NCBI GenBank assembly: GCA_021298085.1
Contig: JAJTDE010000003.1
Coordinates: 1-64,000 of the forward strand
Direction of reading: 5' to 3'
Source: Rubrivivax sp.
GTDB taxonomy: Bacteria > Pseudomonadota > Gammaproteobacteria > Burkholderiales > Burkholderiaceae_C
DNA: 64,000 nucleotides
The notes under the pieces are model-generated. The model did no database searches. It was not told the origin of the DNA and saw only the letters and a list, made by a program, of their open reading frames with translations. A program made the translations under genes and the position numbers. Positions 30,007 through 39,660 of the stretch are shown here, piece by piece (positions within the stretch are counted from its first letter, which is position 1; each line of letters starts with the position of its first letter).

Positions 30007-30882
30007 ATGAACACACAACAGCTTGTCCTGAGCCTGGTCCTGGCCACGATGGTGTTTTCGGTCGCACTGGAGCTGCGCGTGGCCGATTTCCGTCGTGTCG
30101 GCCAAACACCCCGGGCCGTGGTCGCGGGGCTGGTGCCGCAGTTTGTGCTGCTCCCGGTGGCGACGTGGCTGATGACCCGCTGGCTCGATCTGCCTGCCAG
30201 CACCGAGGCAGCCATGATGCTGGTGGCCGCGTGCCCGGGCGGCAGCTTGTCCAACGTGGTCACGCACCTGGGGCGGGGCAACACGGCACTGTCGGTCAGC
30301 ATCTCGGCCGTGGCGGCGCTGATGGCCCTGGTGCTGACGCCGCTGAACTTCACCTGGATGGTGTCCACCAACCCGGCCACTGCCGATTGGCTGCGCAGCC
30401 TGTCGATCAGCGCCAGCGACATCGGCGTCAGCCTGCTGATGGTGCTGGCCGTGCCCATGGTGCTGGGCATGACGTGTGCCTACCGTTTCCCTGGGCTGAC
30501 CGAACGCATCCGCAAGCCCCTGGGCCACGTCAGCCTGCTCGCCCTGCTGCTCTTCATCGTGGCAGGGCTGGTGAAGGAGCGCGCCCTGCTGCAACCCGCG
30601 TTGCTGCCGCTGCTGGGGCTGGTGGTGGCCCACAACGCACTGGGCCTCCTGCTGGGCTGGCTGGGCGCCACCGCCTTTCGCGTGAGCGAACGCGACCGGC
30701 GGGCCATCACCATCGAAGGTGGCATGCAGAACTCGGGCTTGGCGCTGGGCATCATCGCGCTGCAGTTCAATGCCGACCTGGGCATGGTGATCATCGCCAG
30801 CCTGTGGGGTATCTGGCACATCGTCAGCGGGCTTTCGCTGGCATTCTGGTGGAGACGCAGCGATGCTCGACTGGGTGGTTAA
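30007..30882 (+). CDS. Bile acid:sodium symporter family permease
   Basis: MNTQQLVLSLVLATMVFSVALELRVADFRRVGQTPRAVVAGLVPQFVLLPVATWLMTR...AACPGGSLSNVVTHLGRGNTALSVSISAVAAL. Confidence 0.9.
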   Translation: MNTQQLVLSLVLATMVFSVALELRVADFRRVGQTPRAVVAGLVPQFVLLPVATWLMTRWLDLPASTEAAMMLVAACPGGSLSNVVTHLGRGNTALSVSISAVAALMALVLTPLNFTWMVSTNPATADWLRSLSISASDIGVSLLMVLAVPMVLGMTCAYRFPGLTERIRKPLGHVSLLALLLFIVAGLVKERALLQPALLPLLGLVVAHNALGLLLGWLGATAFRVSERDRRAITIEGGMQNSGLALGIIALQFNADLGMVIIASLWGIWHIVSGLSLAFWWRRSDARLGG

Positions 30883-32626
30883 GGGTGTGACGGTGGTGGA
30901 TGGGACCGGCCAAGTCCCGTTCACCGGCGACGTGGGTGTGGCCGACGGGCGCATCGTCGAGGTCGGGCGTGTCAGCACGCCAGCCCACGAGACGCTGGAG
31001 GCGCCGGGCGCCTGGCTCACGCCGGGGTTTGTCGACCTGCACACCCACTACGACGGCCAGGCCACCTGGGACGAAACCTTCAGCCCCAGCATCCACCATG
31101 GCGTGACCACGGTGCTGATGGGCAATTGCGGTGTCGGCTTTGCGCCCCACACACCCGGGCGAGAGGACGATCTCATCGCGCTGATGGAAGGCGTGGAAGA
31201 CATCCCCGGTGTGGCCCTGCGCGAAGGCGTCCGCTTCAACTGGCAGAGCTTTGTCGAGTACCTGGACGTGCTCGACGCCATGCCGCACACACTGGATTGC
31301 CTGGCCATGGTGCCGCACGATCCGCTGCGCATGGCCGTGATGGGCGAGCGGGCCCTGGCCCGGGAAGCGGCCACCGACAACGACAAGGCCTGCATGAAGG
31401 CCGCCTTGCGCCAGGCGCTGGAGGCTGGCGCTGCCGGCTTTTCAACCGGCCGCACCGACAACCACCGCACCACCCGTGGCCAGGAAACCCCCGCCAGCGA
31501 AGCCGGTGACGCAGAGCTGAGCGCGCTGGCACAGGCCTTTGCGGGCCTCGGCCATGGCGTGGTGCAGATGGTCAGCGACTTCGACGTGCTGCGCCCCGGC
31601 AACCACTTTGACGCCGAATTTGAGCTGGTCGAGACCCTGGCACGCCAAAGCGGGCGGCCGCTGTCCATGACCTGGCTGCAGCGCGACCCCGGTGGTGACC
31701 AATGGCAGGCCATTCGCCGACGCACCGAAGAGGCGGTGGCCAAGGGGCTGCCCTTGTACCTGCAGGCTGCTCCACGTGGCATCGGCGTCATCATCGGTCT
31801 GGACACCCAGTTCCATCCGTTCATGGGTTTTGCCGCCTTCCGCGAAGTGGCCAGCCTGCCGCTGCCCCAGCGGGCGGCCGCGATGCGTGAACCCGCGCGC
31901 AAGCAGCGCGTGCTGCAGGGGCACAGTGAGCGACAGTCGGGCGATGGCAGCTCGGTGCCACCCATCGTCGACCTGCTGCTGGCGCGCATCGAACAGGTGG
32001 CCTGGCGCATGTTTGCGCTGACACCCGAGGATGCGCGGCCCGATTACGAGCCACCGATGAGCCGCAGTTTTGGCGCGCTGGCTCGAGCCCGCGGCTGCAG
32101 CGCACTGGAAACGCTGTACGACCACCTCGCGGCCGGCGACGGCAGCCAGCTGATCTACTTCCCCATCTTCAACTACAACGACGGCAACCTCGATGTGGTG
32201 GCCGAGATGCTGCAGCACCCCCGGGTGCTGTATGGCCTCTCAGACGCCGGCGCCCACGTGGGCACCATCTGTGACGCCAGCACCAGCACCTACCTGCTGG
32301 GCCACTGGACGCAGCACCGCCAGCGAGGCCGGATGCCGCTGGAGCAGGCCGTGCAGATGCTCAGCGCCCGCAACGCGAGCTACCTGGGCCTTCATGACCG
32401 GGGCCGCATCGCCCTCGGCCTGCGCGCAGACCTCAACCTGATCGACCCTTCCCGGCTGGCGGTGGGCGCACCCCGCATCGTGCGCGACCTGCCCGCCGGT
32501 GGCCGTCGACTGCTGCAGAAAGGACAGGGTTACCTGCGCACCTGGGTCCACGGACGGTGTGTGCAGGCCGATGGCGAGGTCACGGCGGAGCGGCCCGGCC
32601 GGCTGGTGCGGCTCGGGCAAGGCTGA
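30863..32626 (+). CDS. N-acyl-D-amino-acid deacylase (D-aminoacylase) family amidohydrolase
   Basis: LDWVVKGVTVVDGTGQVPFTGDVGVADGRIVEVG...APGAWLTPGFVDLHTHYDGQATWDETFSPSIHHGVTTVLMGNCGVGFAP...LSDAGAHVGTICDAS. ATG lies within the 3' end of the symporter gene. Confidence 0.92.
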   Translation: MLDWVVKGVTVVDGTGQVPFTGDVGVADGRIVEVGRVSTPAHETLEAPGAWLTPGFVDLHTHYDGQATWDETFSPSIHHGVTTVLMGNCGVGFAPHTPGREDDLIALMEGVEDIPGVALREGVRFNWQSFVEYLDVLDAMPHTLDCLAMVPHDPLRMAVMGERALAREAATDNDKACMKAALRQALEAGAAGFSTGRTDNHRTTRGQETPASEAGDAELSALAQAFAGLGHGVVQMVSDFDVLRPGNHFDAEFELVETLARQSGRPLSMTWLQRDPGGDQWQAIRRRTEEAVAKGLPLYLQAAPRGIGVIIGLDTQFHPFMGFAAFREVASLPLPQRAAAMREPARKQRVLQGHSERQSGDGSSVPPIVDLLLARIEQVAWRMFALTPEDARPDYEPPMSRSFGALARARGCSALETLYDHLAAGDGSQLIYFPIFNYNDGNLDVVAEMLQHPRVLYGLSDAGAHVGTICDASTSTYLLGHWTQHRQRGRMPLEQAVQMLSARNASYLGLHDRGRIALGLRADLNLIDPSRLAVGAPRIVRDLPAGGRRLLQKGQGYLRTWVHGRCVQADGEVTAERPGRLVRLGQG

Positions 32627-32639
32627 GCCCACGCGGCGG

Positions 32640-34244
32640 TCAGGGACGGCGGCTGGCCAGCAGCCCGCAACCCGCCATCAGCAGCCCCGCCAGCCACAAG
32701 GGCAGCAGGCCCCAGCGCCCGGCCCAGGCTGCGTAGGGGGTCAGGCCGGTGCGGCCTTCGACCTCGCCTTCCAGGGTGGCGCGCGTGAACGCCGGCAATT
32801 GGGCCAGCACGCGGCCATCGTGGTCGATGATGGCAGTCACGCCGGTGTTGGTGCTGCGCAGCATCGGGCGTTCAAGCTCCAGCGTGCGCAGGCGCGACAG
32901 GTTCAGGTGCTGAGGCAGGGCCACGGTGTCGCCAAACCAGCCGATGTTGCTGATGTTCACCAGGACCGTGGGCGCGTCGGGCCCGCGCAGGAACCGAACC
33001 GCCAGCTCTTCGCCAAACAGGTCTTCGTAGCAGATGTTCGGGCCGATGAACTGGCCGCCGACCGGCAACGAGGGCGCGTCGACCGGGCCGCGGGCGAAGT
33101 CGCCCAGGGGAATCTGCATGGCCTCGGTGAACCAGCGGAAGCCGCGGGGGATGAATTCACCGAACGGCACCAGGTGGTGCTTGTCGTAGCGGTAGGGCTG
33201 GTCACTGCCGATGGCAACGGCGGAATTGGTGTAGCGGGATTCGTCACCCAGCGGCACGCCCACCAGGGCCACCCGCTGGCTGGCGCCGAAATGCTGCGCC
33301 AGGGCGGCCCACCAGCCCGGTGACACGGCGTCCAGCTGGTAGGGCAGCAAGGGCACCGCTGTCTCTGGCGCCACCACCAGGCGACCCTTGGCCGCCAGAA
33401 GGCTCTCACGCAACGCGTCCAGGTGTTGTGGCAGCCGCTCGGCCGCAAACTTCTCGTCCTGCGCCACGTGGGTCTGGAGCAGCGACACGCTCAGGCGGCC
33501 GGCAGAGCGCGAGAACTCCGAGGGCCCCACCAGCGGCAGCAGCAGCACCAGGGGCACCGACACCAGGCTCAGGGCCCAGGCCAGTGAGCCCGCACGCCGT
33601 CCCGCGGAAGGCGCCAGGGCCCACAAGGCCGCGACCCATGCCGCCAGCGCACCCATCCCATAGACACCCAGCCAGGGAGCCCATCGCACCAGGGGCGAAT
33701 CCACAAAGGCGTACCCCGACGCCACCCAGGGAAAGCCAGTGAACCACTGTGCGCGCGCCAGTTCGGCCAACAGCCACAGGCCTGCCCAGGCCGCCGAGAG
33801 CCACAGCACAGCCAGACGGGCGGCCAGGGATGGCCGGCGAAGCCGCAAACCAGCAAGCGCCGGACGAGCCGCCCGCCGCACCAGCACGGACCAGAGGGCC
33901 CCCGCCAGCGCCAGGTACAGCGACAACGCCGCCGCCAGCGCCAGCACGGCCAACGCCGCCAGGGGCGCTGGCAACCCACCAAAGCGGTGCATGCTCACAA
34001 ACAGCCACCACACCCCGGCACCCAGCCATCCCACGCCGTAGGCGGCGGCCATCAGGGCTGCCAGCAGCGGCGGCTGCCGCGACAGCACCGCCGGCAGCAG
34101 CGCCATCGCAACCCAGGCGAGCGGCCACCAGGCCGTGTGGCTGTAGACCAGCGTATGCAGCGCACCCAAGCCACACAGGGCCAGCCCCAGCAGCAGGGGC
34201 GGCACGGGCGACACGGTCGGCGGCCTCAGGGCAGTCCGCGCCAC
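32640..34244 (-). CDS. lnt: Apolipoprotein N-acyltransferase
   Basis: TGFPWVASGYAFVDSPLVRWAPWLGVYGMGALAAWVAAL...VAPETAVPLLPYQL...YDKHHLVPFGEFIPRGFRWF...NICYEDLFGEELAVRFL. Confidence 0.95.
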   Translation of the reverse strand: MARTALRPPTVSPVPPLLLGLALCGLGALHTLVYSHTAWWPLAWVAMALLPAVLSRQPPLLAALMAAAYGVGWLGAGVWWLFVSMHRFGGLPAPLAALAVLALAAALSLYLALAGALWSVLVRRAARPALAGLRLRRPSLAARLAVLWLSAAWAGLWLLAELARAQWFTGFPWVASGYAFVDSPLVRWAPWLGVYGMGALAAWVAALWALAPSAGRRAGSLAWALSLVSVPLVLLLPLVGPSEFSRSAGRLSVSLLQTHVAQDEKFAAERLPQHLDALRESLLAAKGRLVVAPETAVPLLPYQLDAVSPGWWAALAQHFGASQRVALVGVPLGDESRYTNSAVAIGSDQPYRYDKHHLVPFGEFIPRGFRWFTEAMQIPLGDFARGPVDAPSLPVGGQFIGPNICYEDLFGEELAVRFLRGPDAPTVLVNISNIGWFGDTVALPQHLNLSRLRTLELERPMLRSTNTGVTAIIDHDGRVLAQLPAFTRATLEGEVEGRTGLTPYAAWAGRWGLLPLWLAGLLMAGCGLLASRRP

Positions 34245-34255
34245 GCCGTCAGGCC

Positions 34256-35149
34256 TCAGCCATCGCCTTCGTCGGGCGGCGCCTCACCGGCCGGCACGGG
34301 CGCCACTCGGTACCAGCGCACGGCGCCGCCGCGGGTCAGCATCACGGAAAAGCGCAGGCCGGCCACATCCACAGCCTCACCACGCCGGGGTACGCGCCCA
34401 AGTTGGTCGGCCAAGAGGCCACCAATGGTGTCGAAACTGTCCAGCCGCAGCTGCACACCAAAGGCGTCATTGACCGCCGCGACATTGGCATCACCGGCGA
34501 CGCGGTGAGAGCCATCGGCCAGGCTGACAATGCCGCTGGCGGCCGCGTCGCGGTCATCGAACTCGTCTTCGATCTCGCCGACGATTTCCTCGAGGACGTC
34601 CTCGATGGTGATCAGCCCGGCCACGGTGCCAAATTCATCGATGACGATGGCCAGGTGGTTGCGGTTGGTGCGGAAGTCGCGCAGCAGTTCGTTGAGCTTC
34701 TTGCTCTCCGGGACAAACACCGCTGGGCGCAGCAAGGTGCGCAGGTTCAGTTCAGGGGCGCGCTGCAACTTGAGCAGGTCCTTGGCCATCAGGATGCCTT
34801 GGATCTTCTCGCGTTCACCGTCGAACACGGGGAACCGCGAATGCCCGGTCTCGATGACCTGGGCCAGCAGTTCGTCGTAGTCGGCGCCGATGTCGAGCAT
34901 ATCCATGCGTGGCGCGGCGACCATGACGTCGCCGGCGGTCATGTCGGCCATGCGGATGACACCCTCCAGCATGGCCCGGCTTTCCGGCTCGATCAGCTCG
35001 CGCTGCTCGGCCTCAGCCAGTTGCTCGATCAATTCGTCCTTGGAGTCGGGGCCGGGCGAGAGAAACTCGGCCACGCGCTCCAGAAAGCTGCGCCGCTCGG
35101 GCGCTCGCTCGGCGGGGCGAGAGCCCCGCGTAGGCTGCGGTTCAGACAC
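34256..35149 (-). CDS. HlyC/CorC-family transporter (CBS domains, CorC_HlyC domain)
   Basis: MLEGVIRMADMTAGDVMVAAPRMDMLDIGADYDELLAQVIETGHSRFPVFDGEREKIQGILMAKDLL...LAIVIDEFGTVAGLITIEDVLEEIVGEIEDEFD. Confidence 0.94.
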   Translation of the reverse strand: MSEPQPTRGSRPAERAPERRSFLERVAEFLSPGPDSKDELIEQLAEAEQRELIEPESRAMLEGVIRMADMTAGDVMVAAPRMDMLDIGADYDELLAQVIETGHSRFPVFDGEREKIQGILMAKDLLKLQRAPELNLRTLLRPAVFVPESKKLNELLRDFRTNRNHLAIVIDEFGTVAGLITIEDVLEEIVGEIEDEFDDRDAAASGIVSLADGSHRVAGDANVAAVNDAFGVQLRLDSFDTIGGLLADQLGRVPRRGEAVDVAGLRFSVMLTRGGAVRWYRVAPVPAGEAPPDEGDG

Positions 35150-35286
35150 AACGGTGCCGGAAGTTGAGACCCGCCGAGAATACCCGAGACGGTTGACGAG
35201 CAAAGGCCCTTGCTCCACAGTCGTTTGCCCCCACTTACCCTGAAAACCTGCCCCTAACCCGCCTCTGTGCACCCGCTGCCACCACC

Positions 35287-36351
35287 ATGTCACTGATACC
35301 TGCCACCATCCTCACCGGCTTTCTGGGCTCGGGCAAGACCACCCTGCTCAAGCGTGTGCTCTCGGAGGCGCATGGCCAGAAGATCGCCGTGATCGAGAAC
35401 GAATTCGGCGAAGAGAACATCGACACCGACATCCTCAGCGTCGAGACCGAGGAGCAGATCATCCAGATGAGCAACGGCTGCGTGTGCTGCACCATCCGTG
35501 AAGACCTGCGCACCACCTTGTCTGATCTGGCCGAAAAGCGCCGCAAGGGCGAGCTCCACTTCGACCGCGTCGTGATCGAGACCACCGGCCTGGCCGACCC
35601 TGGCCCCGTGGCCCAGACCTTCTTCATGGACGACGTGGTGGCCGAGAGCTATGTGCTGGACGCCATCGTCACCCTCGTCGACGCCAAGCACGCCGATGGC
35701 CAGCTCAACACCCGCCAGGAAGCGCGCCGCCAGGTGGGCTTCGCCGACCAGATCTTCATCAGCAAGTCAGACTTGGTCAGCGCCGCGGAAGTTGACGCGC
35801 TGATCCACCGGCTCAAGCACATGAACCCGCGTGCACCGCAGCAGAAAGTGCACTTCGGCGAGGTTCCGCTGGCGCAGGTGCTCGATCTGCGCGGCTTCAA
35901 CCTGAACGCCAAGCTCGACATCGACCCGGATTTCCTGGCCGCCGACGACGGGCACGGCCATCACCATGACCACGGCCACGACCATGCGCACGGGCACAAC
36001 GACGGCCACGTGCACGACGAGCACTGCGACCACCCGCACCATCACCACCACGACGACGACGTGAAGAGTTTTGTCTTCCGTTCCGACAAGCCCTTCAACC
36101 CGGCCAAGCTCGAGGATTTCCTGGGCGCCATCGTTCAGGTCTATGGCCCGAAAATGCTGCGCTACAAGGGCGTGCTCTACATGAAGGGCACCGACCGCAA
36201 GGTGGTATTCCAGGGTGTGCACCAGCTGATGGGCAGTGACCTGGGGCCCAAATGGGCGCCTGGCGAGCGCAAAAACAGCAAGATGGTCTTCATCGGAATC
36301 GACCTGCCGCGCGAGGTCCTGCTGGAAGGCCTGGACGGCTGCCTGGCATGA
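35287..36351 (+). CDS. CobW-family G3E GTPase / metal chaperone with His-rich insertion
   Basis: PATILTGFLGSGKTTLLKRVLSEAHGQKIAVIENEFGEENIDTDIL...SNGCVCCTIREDL...; His/Asp-rich GHGHHHDHGHDHAHGHNDGHVHDEHCDHPHHHHHDDD. Confidence 0.95.
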   Translation: MSLIPATILTGFLGSGKTTLLKRVLSEAHGQKIAVIENEFGEENIDTDILSVETEEQIIQMSNGCVCCTIREDLRTTLSDLAEKRRKGELHFDRVVIETTGLADPGPVAQTFFMDDVVAESYVLDAIVTLVDAKHADGQLNTRQEARRQVGFADQIFISKSDLVSAAEVDALIHRLKHMNPRAPQQKVHFGEVPLAQVLDLRGFNLNAKLDIDPDFLAADDGHGHHHDHGHDHAHGHNDGHVHDEHCDHPHHHHHDDDVKSFVFRSDKPFNPAKLEDFLGAIVQVYGPKMLRYKGVLYMKGTDRKVVFQGVHQLMGSDLGPKWAPGERKNSKMVFIGIDLPREVLLEGLDGCLA

Positions 36352-36511
36352 CGACCACCCCCACACCCGCCATGGCCGGCCCGACGCGCGTCGGCAGGCT
36401 GTTTTGGTACCCAGTTTCCAACGGATGCAAAAGCACCCGCTGGCGACAGGACCGCTGGCTACAATCCGCGCGCTTCGAGCCCCCTGGCTTGAGGGAACCG
36501 AGGAGCTGAAC

Positions 36512-37219
36512 GTGAGTAAGCCACCTGCTAAGCGTTCCGGCGCAAAAGCCCCCGAGGCGTCTGCGGCCGGCAGTGTGGCGGCAGCGTCGCCTGCAGTCTC
36601 GTCACGCAAGGCGTCAGCCCCTGTTCCACCCCCGTCCCCCTCGCAGGTCGCCGCCGCTCCGGTCGCGGTCTCTGCTCCGCACGGCTTTGCAGACCGTTTC
36701 GGGCCCGCCAAACACATACCCGCCCCTCCCCAAGTTCCCATGAATCCCGTCAAGACCCCCGCGAAGGCGGATCCAAAACTCGCTGGTGCCTGGAAGACCA
36801 AGGCCGGCCGAGACCTGACCGAAGCCGAGTTGCTCGCCATGCCCGAAAGCGAGTACATGAGCGACAAACAGCTGGACTTCTTCCGCAGTCGGCTGCAGCA
36901 GCAGAAGGACGATCTCCTGTCCAATGCCGGCGAGACCACCGAGCACCTGCGCGAAGACACCACGATCGTCCCCGACCCGGCCGACCGCGCGACCATCGAA
37001 GAAGAGCATGCGCTGGAACTGCGCACACGCGACCGCGAACGCAAGCTGCTCAAGAAGATCAGCCAAGCGCTGTCGCGCCTCGATACGGGCGAGTACGGTT
37101 TCTGCGACGAGACCGGCGAGCCCATCGGCCTGCCTCGGTTGTTGGCCCGCCCCACCGCCACGCTGTCGCTTGAAGCCCAGCAACGACGCGAACTCAAGCA
37201 GAAGATGTTCGGCGACTGA
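36512..37219 (+). CDS. dksA: DksA/TraR-family regulator with N-terminal extension and Cys-poor zinc-finger region
   Basis: GTG start 36512; LLAMPESEYMSDKQLDFFRSRLQQQKDDLLSNAGETTEHLREDTTIVPDPADRATIEEEHALELRTRDRERKLLKKISQALSRLDTGEYGFCDETGEPIGLPRLLARPTATLSLEAQQRRELKQK. Confidence 0.9.
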   Translation: MSKPPAKRSGAKAPEASAAGSVAAASPAVSSRKASAPVPPPSPSQVAAAPVAVSAPHGFADRFGPAKHIPAPPQVPMNPVKTPAKADPKLAGAWKTKAGRDLTEAELLAMPESEYMSDKQLDFFRSRLQQQKDDLLSNAGETTEHLREDTTIVPDPADRATIEEEHALELRTRDRERKLLKKISQALSRLDTGEYGFCDETGEPIGLPRLLARPTATLSLEAQQRRELKQKMFGD

Positions 37220-37225
37220 GTGCGC

Positions 37226-39088
37226 ATGGGCGAGCCCAAGGAAAACAAGAGCTTCTTCCGCAAGGTTGTGCAGTTTGTCTCCAACCCCACCATGGAGTGG
37301 GGAGAGGCACCTTCACGGCCCAGCGATGGGAAGAGCCTTGAACGTTCCGAACTGCGCGCCATGGTGGAGCGCAAGCGGCGTAACGACTTCGTCCGAAAGC
37401 GCGAATTTGACATGCTGCGCCGAGTGCGGCGCGAAGGGCTGACGGCCGAGCAGCTGGCTGCACTGGGGCCCTCATCGCGCCTGGACGATGGCGAATCACG
37501 CCATCCTCTGAGCGAGTCAGCCTCGCGTTCGCCGGGGGTGGTGAAAGCCAAGATCGACCACATCGAGCGAGAAATGGTGGGCGATACCTCGTTCCGTGGC
37601 AGCAAGAACGCGTCCTTCTTCGACGCGCCCACCGAACCCGGTGTGCTCACCCGCAGGGGGCTAGGCTCCATGGTGACGCCGCTGGGCGCCTTGCCCAGCC
37701 AGCGCGACAGCCTGATTGACAACCCGCAACACCCTGCCCTGCCCCCGCTGCCGCCCCTGCCCGACCTCGACCTCACCGACCTGCCGCTGCTGCGCGAACC
37801 GGCGTCGTCACCGACGCCTCTGGGCGGCCAGAGCGCCGTGGGCCCGACGGGGCCCGTGCCCATGATCGGCAACCCGGCCATGGCCTTCCCGAGCAAGATC
37901 GCCGGTCTTCGGCTGGAGATCGAGGTCAACGAGGTTGTGCACGACCCCGAGCTCGACGAAGCCGTCATCGCCTTTGCCAATGCGGATTTCGCGCTTTGTG
38001 AGCGCTCGCTCCAGCAGTTGGTGACGGGTTCGGGTGTACGTGCCCAGCACGCCGAGACCTGGCTGGTCTTGTTTGACCTGTACCGCGCCACTGGCCAGCA
38101 GGCGCTCTACGACAGCCTGGCCATCGATTACGCCGAACGGTTCGGGTTGTCAGCGCCGCAATGGTTCTCCATGCCCAAGGCCGTGGCCGAGGTGAAGGCC
38201 GAACAGGTGGCCAACAGTCGCCCGATGCCCCTGGCCGCAGGGACGGCCGGCGCACAGGGCGCCGGGGCCGCACCAGCCCCGCTGTCCACGCCCGGCGCCT
38301 CGGTGGTGGAGGTCGGCTGGGTCGCGCCGGTGGTACTAGATACCGACGCCGTGGCGCACCTGCGGTCTCAAACGCTGCAACTTCCGCTGCCCTGGGTACT
38401 CGACTGGACCCAGCTGAAACAGGTCGACGTCGAAGCTGCCACCCAGTTGTCCACCTTGTTCAGGCTGTGGGCGGGACAGGTGCTGGAAATGCGCTGGATC
38501 GGCGGTGAACGGCTCTTCACGGCATTGGCCGAGGCCGCACCTACCGGTGTGCGCGATGCCGACCCAGCCTTCTGGCAGGTGCGGCTGGATGCGCTGCGTC
38601 TTGCCAATCGGCCTGACCAGTTTGATGAAACCGCGATCGACTACTGCGTGACCTACGAGGTCTCGCCGCCGTCCTGGGAGCCGGTGCGCTGCTCGGTCAG
38701 GCTGACCGAGCCTGGCCAGCCGACCGTCGCGCCGCAGCTGTCACTGATGAGCGAGGTGTCCACCACCTTCGAGGACTCCGGGCTTGGCGAACCCCACAGC
38801 AAGCTGCAGGTCGCGCACGTTGAGCTGTCGGGCCAGCTGGTGGCCGACCTGGGCGACACCCTCTCCCAGATCAACAGCCGGCTCGGCGCCGCGCCACTGG
38901 TGGAGGTCAACTGCGCCAACCTGATCCGCGTCGACTTCATCGCCGCCGGCGACCTGCTCAACTGGGTGCTGTCGCGGCGCGGCGAAGGCCGGCAGGTTGA
39001 ATTCAGCGAGACACACCGCCTGATCGCCCTGTTCTTCGGGGCGATGGGCATCAACGAGCACGCCCGTGTGCTGGTGAGACGACAGTGA
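37226..39088 (+). CDS. Uncharacterised protein with STAS-like C-terminal region
   Basis: [29 protein letters not shown]...; C-terminal [83 protein letters not shown] resembles STAS/anti-anti-sigma folds. Confidence 0.7.
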   Translation: MGEPKENKSFFRKVVQFVSNPTMEWGEAPSRPSDGKSLERSELRAMVERKRRNDFVRKREFDMLRRVRREGLTAEQLAALGPSSRLDDGESRHPLSESASRSPGVVKAKIDHIEREMVGDTSFRGSKNASFFDAPTEPGVLTRRGLGSMVTPLGALPSQRDSLIDNPQHPALPPLPPLPDLDLTDLPLLREPASSPTPLGGQSAVGPTGPVPMIGNPAMAFPSKIAGLRLEIEVNEVVHDPELDEAVIAFANADFALCERSLQQLVTGSGVRAQHAETWLVLFDLYRATGQQALYDSLAIDYAERFGLSAPQWFSMPKAVAEVKAEQVANSRPMPLAAGTAGAQGAGAAPAPLSTPGASVVEVGWVAPVVLDTDAVAHLRSQTLQLPLPWVLDWTQLKQVDVEAATQLSTLFRLWAGQVLEMRWIGGERLFTALAEAAPTGVRDADPAFWQVRLDALRLANRPDQFDETAIDYCVTYEVSPPSWEPVRCSVRLTEPGQPTVAPQLSLMSEVSTTFEDSGLGEPHSKLQVAHVELSGQLVADLGDTLSQINSRLGAAPLVEVNCANLIRVDFIAAGDLLNWVLSRRGEGRQVEFSETHRLIALFFGAMGINEHARVLVRRQ

Positions 39089-39660
39089 ACCCTTTGTCCT
39101 CGTGGCAGGCCGAATCGTCCTCGGCCAGTGTCTTCCATGGCACCACCATCCTCAGTGTCCGGCGCGGCGCCTCGGTGGCGATGGGCGGTGACGGGCAGGT
39201 CACCTTGGGCAGCATCGTGATCAAGGGCAGTGCCCGCAAGGTGCGCAAGCTGCACCGCGACCAGGTCCTGGCTGGCTTTGCCGGCGCCACGGCCGACGCC
39301 TTCACGCTGTTCGAGCGTTTTGAGTCCAAGCTGGAAAAGCACCAGGGGCACCTGGTACGGGCCGCCGTCGAACTGACCAAGGATTGGCGCACCGACCGCG
39401 TCCTGCGACGCCTGGAGGCCATGCTCGCGGTGGCCGACCGCGAAGCCTCGCTCATCATCACGGGCAACGGCGACGTGCTCGAACCGGAGTTGGGGGTGGT
39501 GGCCATCGGCTCGGGCGGTGCCTATGCGCAATCGGCCGCCCGCGCGCTGCTCCAGCACACCGAGATGGCACCCGCCGACATCGTCAAGCAGTCGCTGGTG
39601 ATCGCCGGTGAGCTGTGCATCTACACCAACCAGAACCACGTGATCGAAACGCTGGCATGA
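39085..39660 (+). CDS. hslV: ATP-dependent protease subunit HslV
   Basis: [40 protein letters not shown]...[43 protein letters not shown]. Confidence 0.97.
   Translation: MNPLSSWQAESSSASVFHGTTILSVRRGASVAMGGDGQVTLGSIVIKGSARKVRKLHRDQVLAGFAGATADAFTLFERFESKLEKHQGHLVRAAVELTKDWRTDRVLRRLEAMLAVADREASLIITGNGDVLEPELGVVAIGSGGAYAQSAARALLQHTEMAPADIVKQSLVIAGELCIYTNQNHVIETLA

Noticed and set aside
29482-31044. 520-aa minus-strand ORF
   Set aside because: Overlaps glyQ out of frame and is antisense to the symporter gene; composition artefact.
35941-36060. Repetitive CAC/GAC-rich DNA resembling a tandem repeat
   Set aside because: It is the His-rich coding loop of the CobW GTPase, not an independent repeat element.
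35767-38091. 774-aa minus-strand ORF
   Set aside because: Antisense to cobW, dksA and the STAS-like gene, spanning several true genes; Ser/Arg-rich without a recognisable domain.
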